Positions 42,792 through 51,622 of a DNA stretch of 64,000 bases are shown here, in pieces. The stretch is from the NCBI RefSeq assembly GCF_005870035.1, contig NZ_SWJG01000001.1, forward strand, positions 1,103,639-1,167,638, read 5' to 3'. The DNA is from Spirosoma lacussanchae (lineage in GTDB: Bacteria > Bacteroidota > Bacteroidia > Cytophagales > Spirosomataceae). Position 1 is the first letter of the stretch. Each line of letters begins with the position of its first letter. Both the position numbers and the translations under genes were made by a program. The notes beneath the pieces are model-generated. The model made no database searches. It was given only the letters and a program-made list of their open reading frames with translations, and was not told where the DNA came from.

Positions 42792-42943
42792 CGTTTGCGA
42801 GCACTGAATCCTGTCAAAGAGAGACCGGATAAATCCCGAGCAGACCGGCAGAATTCGGGTGCCGGTCTGAACAAAGGCGGCTTACGGAGAGTCAATTAAA
42901 TACACTGGGCACTAGCCCTGCCATCACTTTACCAAAGCATATC

Positions 42944-43783
42944 GTGAAACAAGCACTCATTACCGGAGCCAACTCCGGACTAGGCCTGGCCACGGCCCGG
43001 GCGCTGGCCCAACGGTCTTTCAACCTTATTTTGCTATGCCGTAGTGAGCAGAAAGGCCGGGCGGCTCAGGCGGAGGTACAAAAAGCGAATCCGGCCGTGC
43101 GGGTCGACCTGATTACGGCTGATCTGGCTGATCTGAACGCGGTACGACAGGCGGCTGCCTACGTGAAAACGACCTACGATCGGCTCGACGTACTGATCAA
43201 TAACGCTGGCTACACTCCGGCCAAACTGGAGTTTGTCGACAATATAGAAAAGTCGTTTTATTCAAGTCACATTGGGCACTTTGTGCTGACGCACCATCTG
43301 ATGGATCTGCTGAAGACTACCGCTGCCCAGACCGGCGATGTCCGGATACTGAACCTGTCGTCGGCGGCTTACCTGGGTGGTCGAACGGCTCGTTTCTTCC
43401 GCAGAATCGATGATCTGTCGCCGACTTTTGCCTACTGTGACGACAAACTGGCCAACCTCCTCCATGCAAAAGAGCTGGCTAAGCGCACGGCTGGTCAGGG
43501 CATAACGTCATACTCGGTTCACCCGGGTGCTGTTCGGACCAATTTCGGGGCCGATACGCCTGGTTTTCTGGGTAAGGTATTTTCGCTGGCCGGGCCGCTG
43601 ATGCGAACGGCCGAGAAAGGTGCGCAAACGTCGGTTTTCCTGGCTGCTGCTCCGCTCAAGGCGATTGGGGCGAGCAACAACGGCGGCTATTTTGCCGATA
43701 GCCAGCCCAAAAAGGTATATAATCGGGATGCGACCGATGAGAAAGCCGCCTGGCTCTGGGAAAAGACCATGCCCTTTGTCTGA
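42944..43783 (+). CDS. SDR oxidoreductase (retinol dehydrogenase-like)
   Basis: 279 residues, with a GTG start at 42944 chosen because the nucleotide-binding strand MKQALITGANSGLGLATARA begins there and no ATG lies upstream in frame. NNAG is present (LINNAGYTPAKLEF) and the catalytic Ser lies in LNLSSAAYLGG. At the usual YxxxK position the sequence reads FAYCDDKLANLLHAKELAKR, which supplies Tyr and Lys in the YxxxK spacing (Y-C-D-D-K). The pattern suits the human RDH/WWOX-like branch. It is separated from the MarR cluster by a terminator. Confidence 0.88.
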   Translation: MKQALITGANSGLGLATARALAQRSFNLILLCRSEQKGRAAQAEVQKANPAVRVDLITADLADLNAVRQAAAYVKTTYDRLDVLINNAGYTPAKLEFVDNIEKSFYSSHIGHFVLTHHLMDLLKTTAAQTGDVRILNLSSAAYLGGRTARFFRRIDDLSPTFAYCDDKLANLLHAKELAKRTAGQGITSYSVHPGAVRTNFGADTPGFLGKVFSLAGPLMRTAEKGAQTSVFLAAAPLKAIGASNNGGYFADSQPKKVYNRDATDEKAAWLWEKTMPFV

Positions 43784-43790
43784 TAACAAA

Positions 43791-43820
43791 AATGGCGATG
43801 ACCAGCCAGCCATCGCCATT
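43791..43820 (-). terminator. Terminator between convergent genes
   Basis: 10-bp perfect stem AATGGCGATG / CATCGCCATT with a 10-base loop. On the minus strand it continues TTTGTT, which would end the outer-membrane protein transcript from 44893. Confidence 0.75.
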
Positions 43821-43852
43821 CCGAAAACCCACTCTATGAGAAACAAAATCGG

Positions 43853-44893
43853 TTAGCGGCTCCCCAGCGGTACCATGTAGCCAATAGCTGCCTGTGTATA
43901 TATAGTTTGGGAGTCGGTGTTGAATCCGGCGTCAGTGTCGCCCAGCGAGTACAACCCCCGTACCTCTATGGTCAGATGACCAGGCCCGGCTTTCAGCGCC
44001 GTGCCGATACCGGCTGCCGCACCGAAGCCAAACCGCCCCTCTACACCATTCAATGACTGGGTTTTGCCGTTGACACTGATGTTGAGCGCGTAAGATGCAT
44101 AGGGGCCTATGTTCAGAAAGAACCGGTTGCTGTTCGGCGTACCGGTCGCAATTTTCAGAAAGAGCGGTACCTCCACCTGATCCGCAGCGCCGTTTAGGGT
44201 TGTTTCCAGTACCGTGCCCTGGCCAATGGTGGCTTTTCCGGCATAACGGGCGTAGTTAATCTCGGGCTGGAACGACAGCGTGCCGCGTCCAACGTTGAAA
44301 ACAATGCCCCCCACGAAACTCACCGTTGGGTCGCCGGCAATGTCCGGATCGAAGTTATACGGGTAGGTAACTCCACCCCGCAGGCCGATCCGTACGCCCG
44401 AGTTACTCTCGCTGGATAAAGCCGGACTGGCCGACTCCTGACGCGTAACGGGGCCGGTCGACGGGGAGCCAATGGGCTGGGATGGACGCGTATCGGCTGG
44501 TTTGCGTTCGGCCGTCCGGGATTGGTTCGGCCTGGATGGCCCCGGTCTGGAGGGACCCGGCTGGGCGATTGGGGCTGAGGTGGTCGATGGTTTTTTGCTG
44601 ATGCCGTGGTATTCGTCGTACAGCTCCTGCCGGCGGTTCGGATTGGTGCTGACAGCCGCAGCGGGCGCCGTAGTTGTTGACCGGGTTGGGGTGGTGCTGG
44701 CCGACGTAGCTTTGGTCGTGGTTGTAACGGTCGTAGCCGATCGGGAAGCCGACGTTGTAGTGGACGTTGACCGGGTCGCCGACGTGGTAGTGGACAGCGG
44801 TTTGGTTGTCGATTTCGTAGTTGGACGGGTTTGGGCTATTGACAGACTGACGGTCAGCGCGCTCAGCGCCAAATAGAGGCAAAACGATTTCAT
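43853..44893 (-). CDS. Outer-membrane barrel protein with a Ser/Thr-rich N-terminal linker
   Basis: 346 residues. After a signal peptide (MKSFCLYLALSALTVSLSIA, cleavage at AQT) comes an unusually low-complexity Thr/Ser-rich region (about 22-80, for example STTTSATRSTSTTTSASRSA) and a Pro/Ser/Arg linker to about 150. The C-terminal 195 residues form a PorT-like barrel (VRIGLRGGVTYPYNFDPD, NRFFLNIGPYASYALNIS, ending AAIGYMVPLGSR). The Thr/Ser run could be an O-glycosylated periplasmic or surface spacer. Function unknown. Confidence 0.75.
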   Translation of the reverse strand: MKSFCLYLALSALTVSLSIAQTRPTTKSTTKPLSTTTSATRSTSTTTSASRSATTVTTTTKATSASTTPTRSTTTAPAAAVSTNPNRRQELYDEYHGISKKPSTTSAPIAQPGPSRPGPSRPNQSRTAERKPADTRPSQPIGSPSTGPVTRQESASPALSSESNSGVRIGLRGGVTYPYNFDPDIAGDPTVSFVGGIVFNVGRGTLSFQPEINYARYAGKATIGQGTVLETTLNGAADQVEVPLFLKIATGTPNSNRFFLNIGPYASYALNISVNGKTQSLNGVEGRFGFGAAAGIGTALKAGPGHLTIEVRGLYSLGDTDAGFNTDSQTIYTQAAIGYMVPLGSR

Positions 44894-45036
44894 TGGCTCG
44901 GTAGGAGTGAACTTGCTTGTTGTAAGATTAGTCGCTAAGGTAGTATATTCTGTAACAGCACCGAGGGAACGGTCATCCTTTGAGTCTACGGTCCGCTGCC
45001 CGTGAACAATTTGGTGGGTAGCGAAGTACCCATAGT

Positions 45037-45750
45037 ATGAAAACTGAACATCAGCGTACGGCTCTGATTACGGGAGCCAATAAAGGAATTGGTAAAGAAA
45101 CAGCTCGGCAGCTTGCTCAGCAGGGGTTTGCCGTATTTATCGGGGCTCGTGATATAGCGAAAGGCCGCGAGGCCGCCGAGGAGCTTTGTCAGGAAGGCTA
45201 TGAAGCAACCTTTATTCAACTCGACGTGACAGACCCGGTCAGTATTAAAACAGCTTTCGGCACGCTCTCGCAGAAAGCCGATCACCTGGATGTGCTGATC
45301 AATAACGCGGGTATCCTGGAAGACCATGGCGAAGATATTGTGAAGCTCAACCCGGAAATGCTCGACCGGACCCTGAAAGCGAACGTTACCGGTCCGATTA
45401 TGGTCACGCAGGATGCGTTGCCCTATCTGCAGAAGTCACCCAATGGGGGGCGGATCATCAACGTGTCGAGCGGAGCCGGTGCACTTCATGCAATGAGTAC
45501 CTATGCCCCGGCCTACAGCATTTCCAAAGCGGCTCTCAATGCGGTTACCCGGCAGTTTGCGGCAGCGCTTCAGGATCAGCGCATCGTTGTTAACTGTGTC
45601 GATCCGGGTTGGGTCCAGACAGACATGGGCGGGCCGCACGCCAGTCGCCCCGTCGAGAAAGGTGCCGAAACCATCGTCTGGCTTGCCACCTCAGCGCCTT
45701 CTACCGAAACCGGTAAGTTCTGGCACGATAAACAGGAAGCCGCCTGGTAA
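45037..45750 (+). CDS. SDR oxidoreductase (carbonyl-reductase-like)
   Basis: 237 residues. TALITGANKGIGKETARQLA binds the cofactor, LINNAGILEDHGED is the NNAG block, the catalytic Ser lies in NVSSGAG and the YxxxK is YSISK. The C-terminus (VNCVDPGWVQTDMGGPHA) is normal. The start of the glycine-rich motif and its basic residue after it resemble NADPH-using carbonyl reductases. It stands alone and ends with a long hairpin that has no T-tract. Confidence 0.92.
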   Translation: MKTEHQRTALITGANKGIGKETARQLAQQGFAVFIGARDIAKGREAAEELCQEGYEATFIQLDVTDPVSIKTAFGTLSQKADHLDVLINNAGILEDHGEDIVKLNPEMLDRTLKANVTGPIMVTQDALPYLQKSPNGGRIINVSSGAGALHAMSTYAPAYSISKAALNAVTRQFAAALQDQRIVVNCVDPGWVQTDMGGPHASRPVEKGAETIVWLATSAPSTETGKFWHDKQEAAW

Positions 45751-45766
45751 AACGAGTTAGGTTTCT

Positions 45767-45804
45767 CTCTACCACAGTCCGTGGGGACACGGACTGTGGT
45801 AGAG
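45767..45804. terminator. 17-bp perfect hairpin between convergent genes
   Basis: CTCTACCACAGTCCGTG (45767-45783) pairs perfectly with 45788-45804 across a GGGA tetraloop. No T-run follows on either strand. It lies between the SDR stop and the stop of the S8 protease, so it may serve both. Confidence 0.6.
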
Positions 45805-45815
45805 GACACGATAGC

Positions 45816-47486
45816 CTATTTTTCCAGAGCCAGCTTTACGGCCTGGTACGCGTTGACAATCCCCCCCGACCGGCTTAGGCTGCGGAAGGGAACCAGGGTG
45901 GCTGAACGGCCGGGTTTTCGGACCTCAATGTCGGGGCGGTAACTGCTTGCCAGCAGTATCTCCTTGACCTGTACGGCCGTTAATGTTGGGAAATAGGAGC
46001 GCAGCAGGGCGGCTACGCCGGCCACACAGGGAGCCGACATGCTGGTGCCCGAAAAACTGGCGTAGCCGCCGTTCGGTACCGTAGACAGAATATCGGTGCC
46101 CGGCGCAAACAAGTCGACGGTTTGCGCACCGTAGTTGGACGATCGGCTGGGGAGATTAGCATCCAGTTGCCAGGTGCTGTTGCCTACCGTAAGTACGTTC
46201 TGAGCCAGTTGCCCATCCGCATACCGGGCCGATGGGTAGGAGGGGAGAGAATCGTAGTTTTCACCGTTGTTGCCGGCCGCGTGTATGATTAGCACATCAC
46301 GGGCTTCGGCAAAACGAACGGCCGCGTCGATCTGCTCCTTGAAGGGCGACAGCCGCTTGCCAAAACTCATATTGATGACTTTGGCACCGTTTTCGACCGC
46401 GTACAGAATGCCATTCGCAATGTCTTTGTCTCGTTCGTCGCCGTTGGCAGGTACCATCGATACAGGCATAATCCGGACGTTGTCAGCGACGCCATCTATA
46501 CCCCGTCCGTTGCCGCGCCTGGCGCCAATGATGCCAGCTACGTGGCTGCCGTGCACCGCCAGCTGATCAGAGCCGGCAAGCTGCATGGTTGGGCTGCCGT
46601 AGACCCGCTCGTTCAGGTTTGTCGGATCGTCGCCAACGAGTAGTCGGCGGGCGTTGTAGTCCGGATTATAGGCAATGAGTGCTTCACCCCCCACAATCTG
46701 CTGGAAGCGCGGCCAGTTCTGACGAACCAGCCGGAGGTAGGTGCCGAAGGCGCCGTATTGTGGATTATAGGCGTCGGCCAGTACGTTACGCACGGCAATC
46801 GCTACCGAATCGGGAGCCAGGTCAATGGCCCGGATGGCCTGCTGGCTCGTTGAGGTGCCCGTCAGTAGCGGAGCGAGTCGTTCGGCTACCTGCCAGAACC
46901 GGGCCGTATCGGTAAACGCCAGCAGTTTAGCCCGGCTGGCCTGATAGCGGGGCAGGTAAAGTCGCTTGGCTGCGCGGTAGGTTTCGTACTGGCGCTGTTG
47001 AGCCGGTGGTATTGTGGCTGGGTCGGCGGTGTCGTAGCGACTGCGGAGGAGTAGGTAGGTCTGGGTGATTTCGGGTTGATCGTACTCGTAGGTTTGTCCG
47101 TTTGGGGCCCCCATGAAGTTCCAGCCGTTTCGATCGTCCGGGTAGCCGTTTTTGTCGTCGTCAACCTGATTGCCGGCTATTTCGTTGTCGTTGGTCCAGA
47201 TCACATCACGCAGGTCTTCGTGCTCAATGTCCACGCCCGAGTCGAGTACGCCCACCACGACCGGTACCGACGGCCTGCCTTTGAGCAGCTCATACGCCCG
47301 GTTCAGGCTGATGCCCGCCACGGAGTCGGTCATCGGGTCGAGGTGCGCCCAGGTGCGGGGCGGCTGACCCGGACTGGCCAGTACATCTTTCCAGCGCGTA
47401 TTCTTGATGGGCTGCTGGGCGTTGGCCCGGTTGGTTGGCAACAGGCAGAAAAGAGAAACGATAAGCGATAGGGCGCGCAGAATCAT
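45816..47486 (-). CDS. S8 (subtilisin-like) serine protease with a large insertion
   Basis: 556 residues from the ATG at 47486, which gives a signal peptide (MILRALSLIVSLFCLLPTNR ... ANAQQ). The longer frame from 47603 would bury this. Catalytic Asp82 is in VLDSGVDIEHED, His312 in VHGSHVAGI, and the Ser in SFSGTSMSAPCVAG; the oxyanion Asn is in IHAAGNNGE. The gap of 230 residues between Asp and His is about 200 longer than in subtilisin, and the insertion (about 130-300) is helical and charged. Secreted or periplasmic; the substrate is unknown. Confidence 0.93.
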   Translation of the reverse strand: MILRALSLIVSLFCLLPTNRANAQQPIKNTRWKDVLASPGQPPRTWAHLDPMTDSVAGISLNRAYELLKGRPSVPVVVGVLDSGVDIEHEDLRDVIWTNDNEIAGNQVDDDKNGYPDDRNGWNFMGAPNGQTYEYDQPEITQTYLLLRSRYDTADPATIPPAQQRQYETYRAAKRLYLPRYQASRAKLLAFTDTARFWQVAERLAPLLTGTSTSQQAIRAIDLAPDSVAIAVRNVLADAYNPQYGAFGTYLRLVRQNWPRFQQIVGGEALIAYNPDYNARRLLVGDDPTNLNERVYGSPTMQLAGSDQLAVHGSHVAGIIGARRGNGRGIDGVADNVRIMPVSMVPANGDERDKDIANGILYAVENGAKVINMSFGKRLSPFKEQIDAAVRFAEARDVLIIHAAGNNGENYDSLPSYPSARYADGQLAQNVLTVGNSTWQLDANLPSRSSNYGAQTVDLFAPGTDILSTVPNGGYASFSGTSMSAPCVAGVAALLRSYFPTLTAVQVKEILLASSYRPDIEVRKPGRSATLVPFRSLSRSGGIVNAYQAVKLALEK

Positions 47487-47565
47487 GACAATCGGGACTA
47501 TCTTTCGACAAAATACGACCTTCCCGGCGGGAGTTGGTGTCTCTTTGGTAGAAACGGTTTGTTGT

Positions 47566-48297
47566 ATGGATTCTTCTCTCGTTTTTCTGGTTTGTCTGTT
47601 CATGGTCGGCTTTGTCTATGCGTCCGTTGGGCATGGCGGAGCCAGCGGATATCTGGCTACCATGGCCTTGTTCGGTATAGCACCGGCTTTGCTGAAGCCT
47701 TCGGCCCTGTTGCTGAACCTATTCGTATCGACGGTGTCGTTCATTCAGTTTTACCGGGCGGGGCATTTCCGATGGCATACATTCTGGCCATTTGCCGTGG
47801 CCAGTGTGCCGCTGGCCTTCGTAGGCGCTAAAATTCCGCTGAGTGACACCCTGTATCGGCAGCTGCTGGCGGCCTGTCTGCTGCTGGTGGTGGTCCGGCT
47901 CCTGTGGTCGGTTCGGGGTGACGAAGCCGAACCGCGGCCGATTCCGTTGGGAGCCGGTTTATTGACAGGCGGACTGATTGGCCTGTTATCAGGGATGATC
48001 GGGATTGGCGGAGGGATCATACTTAGCCCCGTCATGCTACTATTCCGGTGGGCCCGCCTGAAAGAAGTGGCGGCTACGTCGGCCCTGTTCATTTTTGTGA
48101 ACTCGCTTTCGGGCTTTTTTGGCCTCCTCAGCAAAGGCTACTCGCCCGATCCGGCGGTGTACAGCTGGATCGGTGCTGCTTTCGCGGGCGGGTTGCTGGG
48201 CGGCTACCTGGGAAGCCACCGGTTCAATGTACCTACGCTACGGTACCTGCTGGCACTAAGCGTCGGCGTAGCCTGTATAAAGCTGATCTTTACGTAG
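47566..48297 (+). CDS. TauE/SafE family transporter
   Basis: 243 residues from the ATG at 47566, 79 bp from the divergent protease start. About seven or eight transmembrane helices. The diagnostic repeats are FVYASVGHGGASGYLATMAL in the N-terminal half and GLLSGMIGIGGGIILSPVM in the C-terminal half. The family exports sulfite, sulfoacetate and other organic anions across the inner membrane. The substrate here is unknown, as no sulfur metabolism genes adjoin. Confidence 0.92.
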   Translation: MDSSLVFLVCLFMVGFVYASVGHGGASGYLATMALFGIAPALLKPSALLLNLFVSTVSFIQFYRAGHFRWHTFWPFAVASVPLAFVGAKIPLSDTLYRQLLAACLLLVVVRLLWSVRGDEAEPRPIPLGAGLLTGGLIGLLSGMIGIGGGIILSPVMLLFRWARLKEVAATSALFIFVNSLSGFFGLLSKGYSPDPAVYSWIGAAFAGGLLGGYLGSHRFNVPTLRYLLALSVGVACIKLIFT

Positions 48298-48300
48298 TAC

Positions 48301-48705
48301 CTACACGAACATGTCTTTGTGGAACACGATGCCAGTACCGCGCAGGGTAGCCTTGCCGGTGGCCGGGTCCACCACAGTACAGGTGATTTCGGCCGTATGG
48401 CGACGGGTATCGATGAACCGGCATTCGAACCGGGCTTCGTAATCGGTATCGGGATACATAGGGCGCACAAATTCCAGCATCTGCGAGAGATGAACGCCCC
48501 CCGTACCGCCAAAATTACGGCCAAACACACGGGCGAAAACGCTCGCGCTCAGCATACCGTGCATAATCGGGCGCTTGAACGGTGTAGTAGCCGCGTAGGC
48601 CGGGTCGAGGTGAAGCGGGTTATCGTCGCCAGTAATGTCGGCAAACCGCCGGACGTCATCCTGCGAAAAGTGATAGAGGTAGGTAAAGGTATCGCCAACT
48701 TGCAT
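48301..48705 (-). CDS. MaoC-like (R)-specific enoyl hydratase domain protein
   Basis: 134 residues, a single hot-dog fold. The hydratase-2 signature is FADITGDDNPLHLDPAYAAT with the catalytic Asp and His, followed by FKRPIMHGMLSASVFARVFG and GGVHLSQMLEFVRPMYPDTD. Such small proteins hydrate trans-2-enoyl-CoA or -ACP. It follows the FabH-like gene by 29 bp and is likely cotranscribed with it. Confidence 0.88.
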   Translation of the reverse strand: MQVGDTFTYLYHFSQDDVRRFADITGDDNPLHLDPAYAATTPFKRPIMHGMLSASVFARVFGRNFGGTGGVHLSQMLEFVRPMYPDTDYEARFECRFIDTRRHTAEITCTVVDPATGKATLRGTGIVFHKDMFV

Positions 48706-48734
48706 AGGAGTAAACAGCCAGGTGAGAGATCAGA

Positions 48735-49793
48735 TTACCAGCGAATCAGCGCCGACGCCCACGTGAATCCACTGCCGAACGCCGATAGGCAAACCACATG
48801 GCCATCGCGGATCTTACCGGCCTCCCAGAGTTCGCTGAGGGCAATAGGAACCGAGGCCGAAGTGGTGTTGCCATAGCGTTGTATGTTGTTCCAGAGCTTT
48901 CCGACTGGCAAATTCATGTTGCGCTGCACGAACTCCAATATACGTCCGTTGGCCTGATGCAGTACGAAAAAATCTACCGCGTCGAGGGTCAGGTTATTGG
49001 CCCGGATAGCCTCCCCGATTACGGCCGGAAACTTCTCGAATGCCTTTTTTATGACCTGAAACCCATTAAACACCCCCGTAAACAGATAAGGCGGTTCGAA
49101 CGGCCCATCGTTGGGATGAACAAACTCGTTCTCGGCGTTCAGGTACTGGGGCTTATATCGGTTAAAGTGATAGTTGCCATGGCTACCGGGGTTGATGATG
49201 CTCAACTCTTCGGCATAGGTACCATCGGCATGCAGGTGCGTTGATAGGATACCCCGGTCGGGCTGGTCGGAGGGCTGCAGCACAACTGCTCCGGCGCCAT
49301 CGGCAAACAACACCGCTACATCACGGCCGCGGGGGCTGTAATCCAGGTTGAACGACTGCCGCTCGGCACCCACCACCAGCACGTTGCGGTACGTGCCGGT
49401 CTTGACGAATTTATCGGCTACCGACAGCGCATACAAAAAACCGGAACACTGGTTTCGGATGTCGAGCGCGCCCACCTCGCGATGGGTTATGCCCAGTTCG
49501 CGTTGCAGCAGGACTCCGCAGCCCGGTACCAGGTAATCGGCACTCATGGTCGCGAACACGATAAAGTCGATATCGTCGGGGGTTATACCGGCTCGCTCGA
49601 TGGCAATGCGGGAGGCCGCAGCGCCCATAGTGGTAGCGGTTTCTTCTCCAGACAGGGCGTATCGGCGTTCGCGGATACCGGTACGTTCTTCGATCCAGGT
49701 GTCGGCTACGTCCATTCGGGGCGCCAGTTCGTTGTTAGGCACCACCCGTTCGGGCAGATAATGGCCGATACCGGCAATTCGGGCGTTAATCAT
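48735..49793 (-). CDS. 3-oxoacyl-ACP synthase III (FabH-like)
   Basis: 352 residues. The thiolase-fold catalytic triad is intact: Cys116 in DIRNQCSGFLYAL, His279 in FFVLHQANGRI and Asn309 in RYGNTTSASVPIA. WIEERTGIRERRYA and the GGGYGFG-like GSGFTWASALIRW end are typical. This is a stand-alone KAS III paralog, not within a fab operon, and pairs with the MaoC-like hydratase. A secondary role in branched or unusual lipid synthesis is inference. Confidence 0.9.
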   Translation of the reverse strand: MINARIAGIGHYLPERVVPNNELAPRMDVADTWIEERTGIRERRYALSGEETATTMGAAASRIAIERAGITPDDIDFIVFATMSADYLVPGCGVLLQRELGITHREVGALDIRNQCSGFLYALSVADKFVKTGTYRNVLVVGAERQSFNLDYSPRGRDVAVLFADGAGAVVLQPSDQPDRGILSTHLHADGTYAEELSIINPGSHGNYHFNRYKPQYLNAENEFVHPNDGPFEPPYLFTGVFNGFQVIKKAFEKFPAVIGEAIRANNLTLDAVDFFVLHQANGRILEFVQRNMNLPVGKLWNNIQRYGNTTSASVPIALSELWEAGKIRDGHVVCLSAFGSGFTWASALIRW

Positions 49794-49956
49794 TCAGCAG
49801 AAGTTCACGGATGTAGTAGTCGGGACGTTTTACGTCGACTAACCGACTTTCGTATGGGATCGTGGTCTCCGGGCTTTACCGCGGCCGACCAGCTCTACCC
49901 CAGGCCTAATTGTATACACAACCGAAAAAACGCCTGTTTGTCAGTAAATCGGGCAA

Positions 49957-49992
49957 CAAAAAAGTCTCCCACCGCAGCAGGAGACTTTTTTG
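49957..49992. terminator. Bidirectional terminator after susD1
   Basis: CAAAAAAGTCTCC (49957-49969) pairs with GGAGACTTTTTTG (49980-49992). A-tract on one side and T-tract on the other serve either strand; it ends the susC1-susD1 transcript. Confidence 0.88.
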
Positions 49993-50031
49993 TTGGATAG
50001 CTATCAGCCAAAAGGGGCGTCGGCTGCTCGC

Positions 50032-51537
50032 TTACGGGTTCTGAACAGCGGCTTTGTTCACGTTCAGCTCCGTTTGCGGAATTGGCCAGATATAGACCGA
50101 AGCCGTTGCCGGTACAGCCTGGATCGTGCCTTTGGCAGGCAGCGGCTGGTTGGTCCGGAGGAGGTCATTTGACCGGAATCCTTCGCCGAGCAGTTCGATC
50201 CGGCGCTCCAGCAGGATAGCGTTGGCCAGGGCAGTACCTGTTCCCAAACCGGCTGCGGTATACACACCGGCGGGGTTCGACCGGCCGCGAACGGCGTTCA
50301 GCAGGGCCAGACCCTGTTCATCAACCGCACCTGGGGTCAGCCGGGCTTTGGCTTCGGCCAGGTTGAGTAGCACCTCGGCGTACCGGATGACGGGAACCCA
50401 GTCGGTATGCTGCGGACCAGTCGGGAATTTGGTCAGGCGGTTGCGGCCCTGGTCGCTCGTGAAATCATTTCGAACGAAACCACGGCGGGCGTCGGTGCTG
50501 GCGAAGGCTGCGTTGCCAATGATCCCGGCGGGGTTCAGGCTAAAATCACCGATACCGATTACGGCCAGGTAGTAGCTGCCGAGACCGTTCTGCGTACCGG
50601 GCAGGTCGTTGCTGCTCATTGGCATCGAGAAGATCGACTCGGCAGTGGTATAAGGACTGGCAAATACCGAAGCTACGTTAGCCTGCAACTGATGAGCTAC
50701 CCCGGATGCGGCCCGAAATGGAGCGGCTGCCGACACGATCTTGTTGGCTTCGGTCACCACGTCGGCCCAGCGGCCCATGTTCAGATACACACGGGTCTTG
50801 AGCGCAATAGCGGTGTTCTTGTGCGCACGGGTCGTGTTGAGCGTGGCGCTGGCGTAGGTAGCGGGCAGGTTCTGCTCGGCAAAGTTCAGATCCTCCAGCA
50901 CCTGGGCATACACCTGAGCAACCGTAGAACGAGCCAGGTCATTGTTGCCCGTTCCTACTTCAGCTTTCAGGCGAAGTGGCAGACCGGGGCTGGCACCGTT
51001 GTCTTTCGTGAACGGCTGCGCATACAGCTGCACCATTTGCAGATACGTCAGCGCCCGGAGGAACCGGGCTTCGGCGCGGTACTGGTTGGCCAGCGCTGCG
51101 TCAATGACGCTCGGGTTCGCATCAAGACCGGCCAGGAAGAGGTTCATCCGGTTGATGGCCAGATAAGCTGCGTTCCAGAGGTTGGTCGGCTCGTTCGAGA
51201 GCGAGTTTTGCGTGTGGTTCCAGGCACCGAGGGCCGTAACCCCGTTGTTGGTCACGTTCAGGAATTCCTCACCCCGTACGTCGATGTAAACAAGGTAGCG
51301 GCCACCCAGAAACTGGCCCGACTTAACGCTGGCGTACAAGCCGTTCACCTGCGCCAGTATGCGGTCCGGGTTCTTGAAAGCTTCAAGATCAGCCAGCGAC
51401 GTCAGGGGCGTTGGGTTCAGTAATTCGGTTTCGTTACAGGCTGTCAGCGATACGCTGATCAGCGCCGTGGCGAATACGGACTTGAGCAGTCCACGCCGGG
51501 TACGGGAAAATGTATGTTGAAATGGATATAATTTCAT
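50032..51537 (-). CDS. susD: SusD/RagB family nutrient-binding lipoprotein (pair 1)
   Basis: 501 residues from the ATG at 51537, starting a signal peptide with a lipobox at SLTAC. SusD hallmarks are a helical N-terminal half (YLAINRMNLFLAGLDANPSV), the AEARFLRALTYLQMVQLYAQ motif, and ends such as VRGRSNPAGVYTA and LERRIELLGEGFR. SusD binds nutrient at the cell surface over its SusC channel. The gene lies 85 bp after susC1 and before a terminator. The substrate is unknown; no glycoside hydrolase is nearby. Confidence 0.94.
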   Translation of the reverse strand: MKLYPFQHTFSRTRRGLLKSVFATALISVSLTACNETELLNPTPLTSLADLEAFKNPDRILAQVNGLYASVKSGQFLGGRYLVYIDVRGEEFLNVTNNGVTALGAWNHTQNSLSNEPTNLWNAAYLAINRMNLFLAGLDANPSVIDAALANQYRAEARFLRALTYLQMVQLYAQPFTKDNGASPGLPLRLKAEVGTGNNDLARSTVAQVYAQVLEDLNFAEQNLPATYASATLNTTRAHKNTAIALKTRVYLNMGRWADVVTEANKIVSAAAPFRAASGVAHQLQANVASVFASPYTTAESIFSMPMSSNDLPGTQNGLGSYYLAVIGIGDFSLNPAGIIGNAAFASTDARRGFVRNDFTSDQGRNRLTKFPTGPQHTDWVPVIRYAEVLLNLAEAKARLTPGAVDEQGLALLNAVRGRSNPAGVYTAAGLGTGTALANAILLERRIELLGEGFRSNDLLRTNQPLPAKGTIQAVPATASVYIWPIPQTELNVNKAAVQNP

Positions 51538-51622
51538 GGTCGATATGCGTCGTTTACAGACTGCTGCCTGAGTCTGGCCGAACAAAATGATTCCGGCCAG
51601 ACCCAGTCAGCAAACCGGCTGA

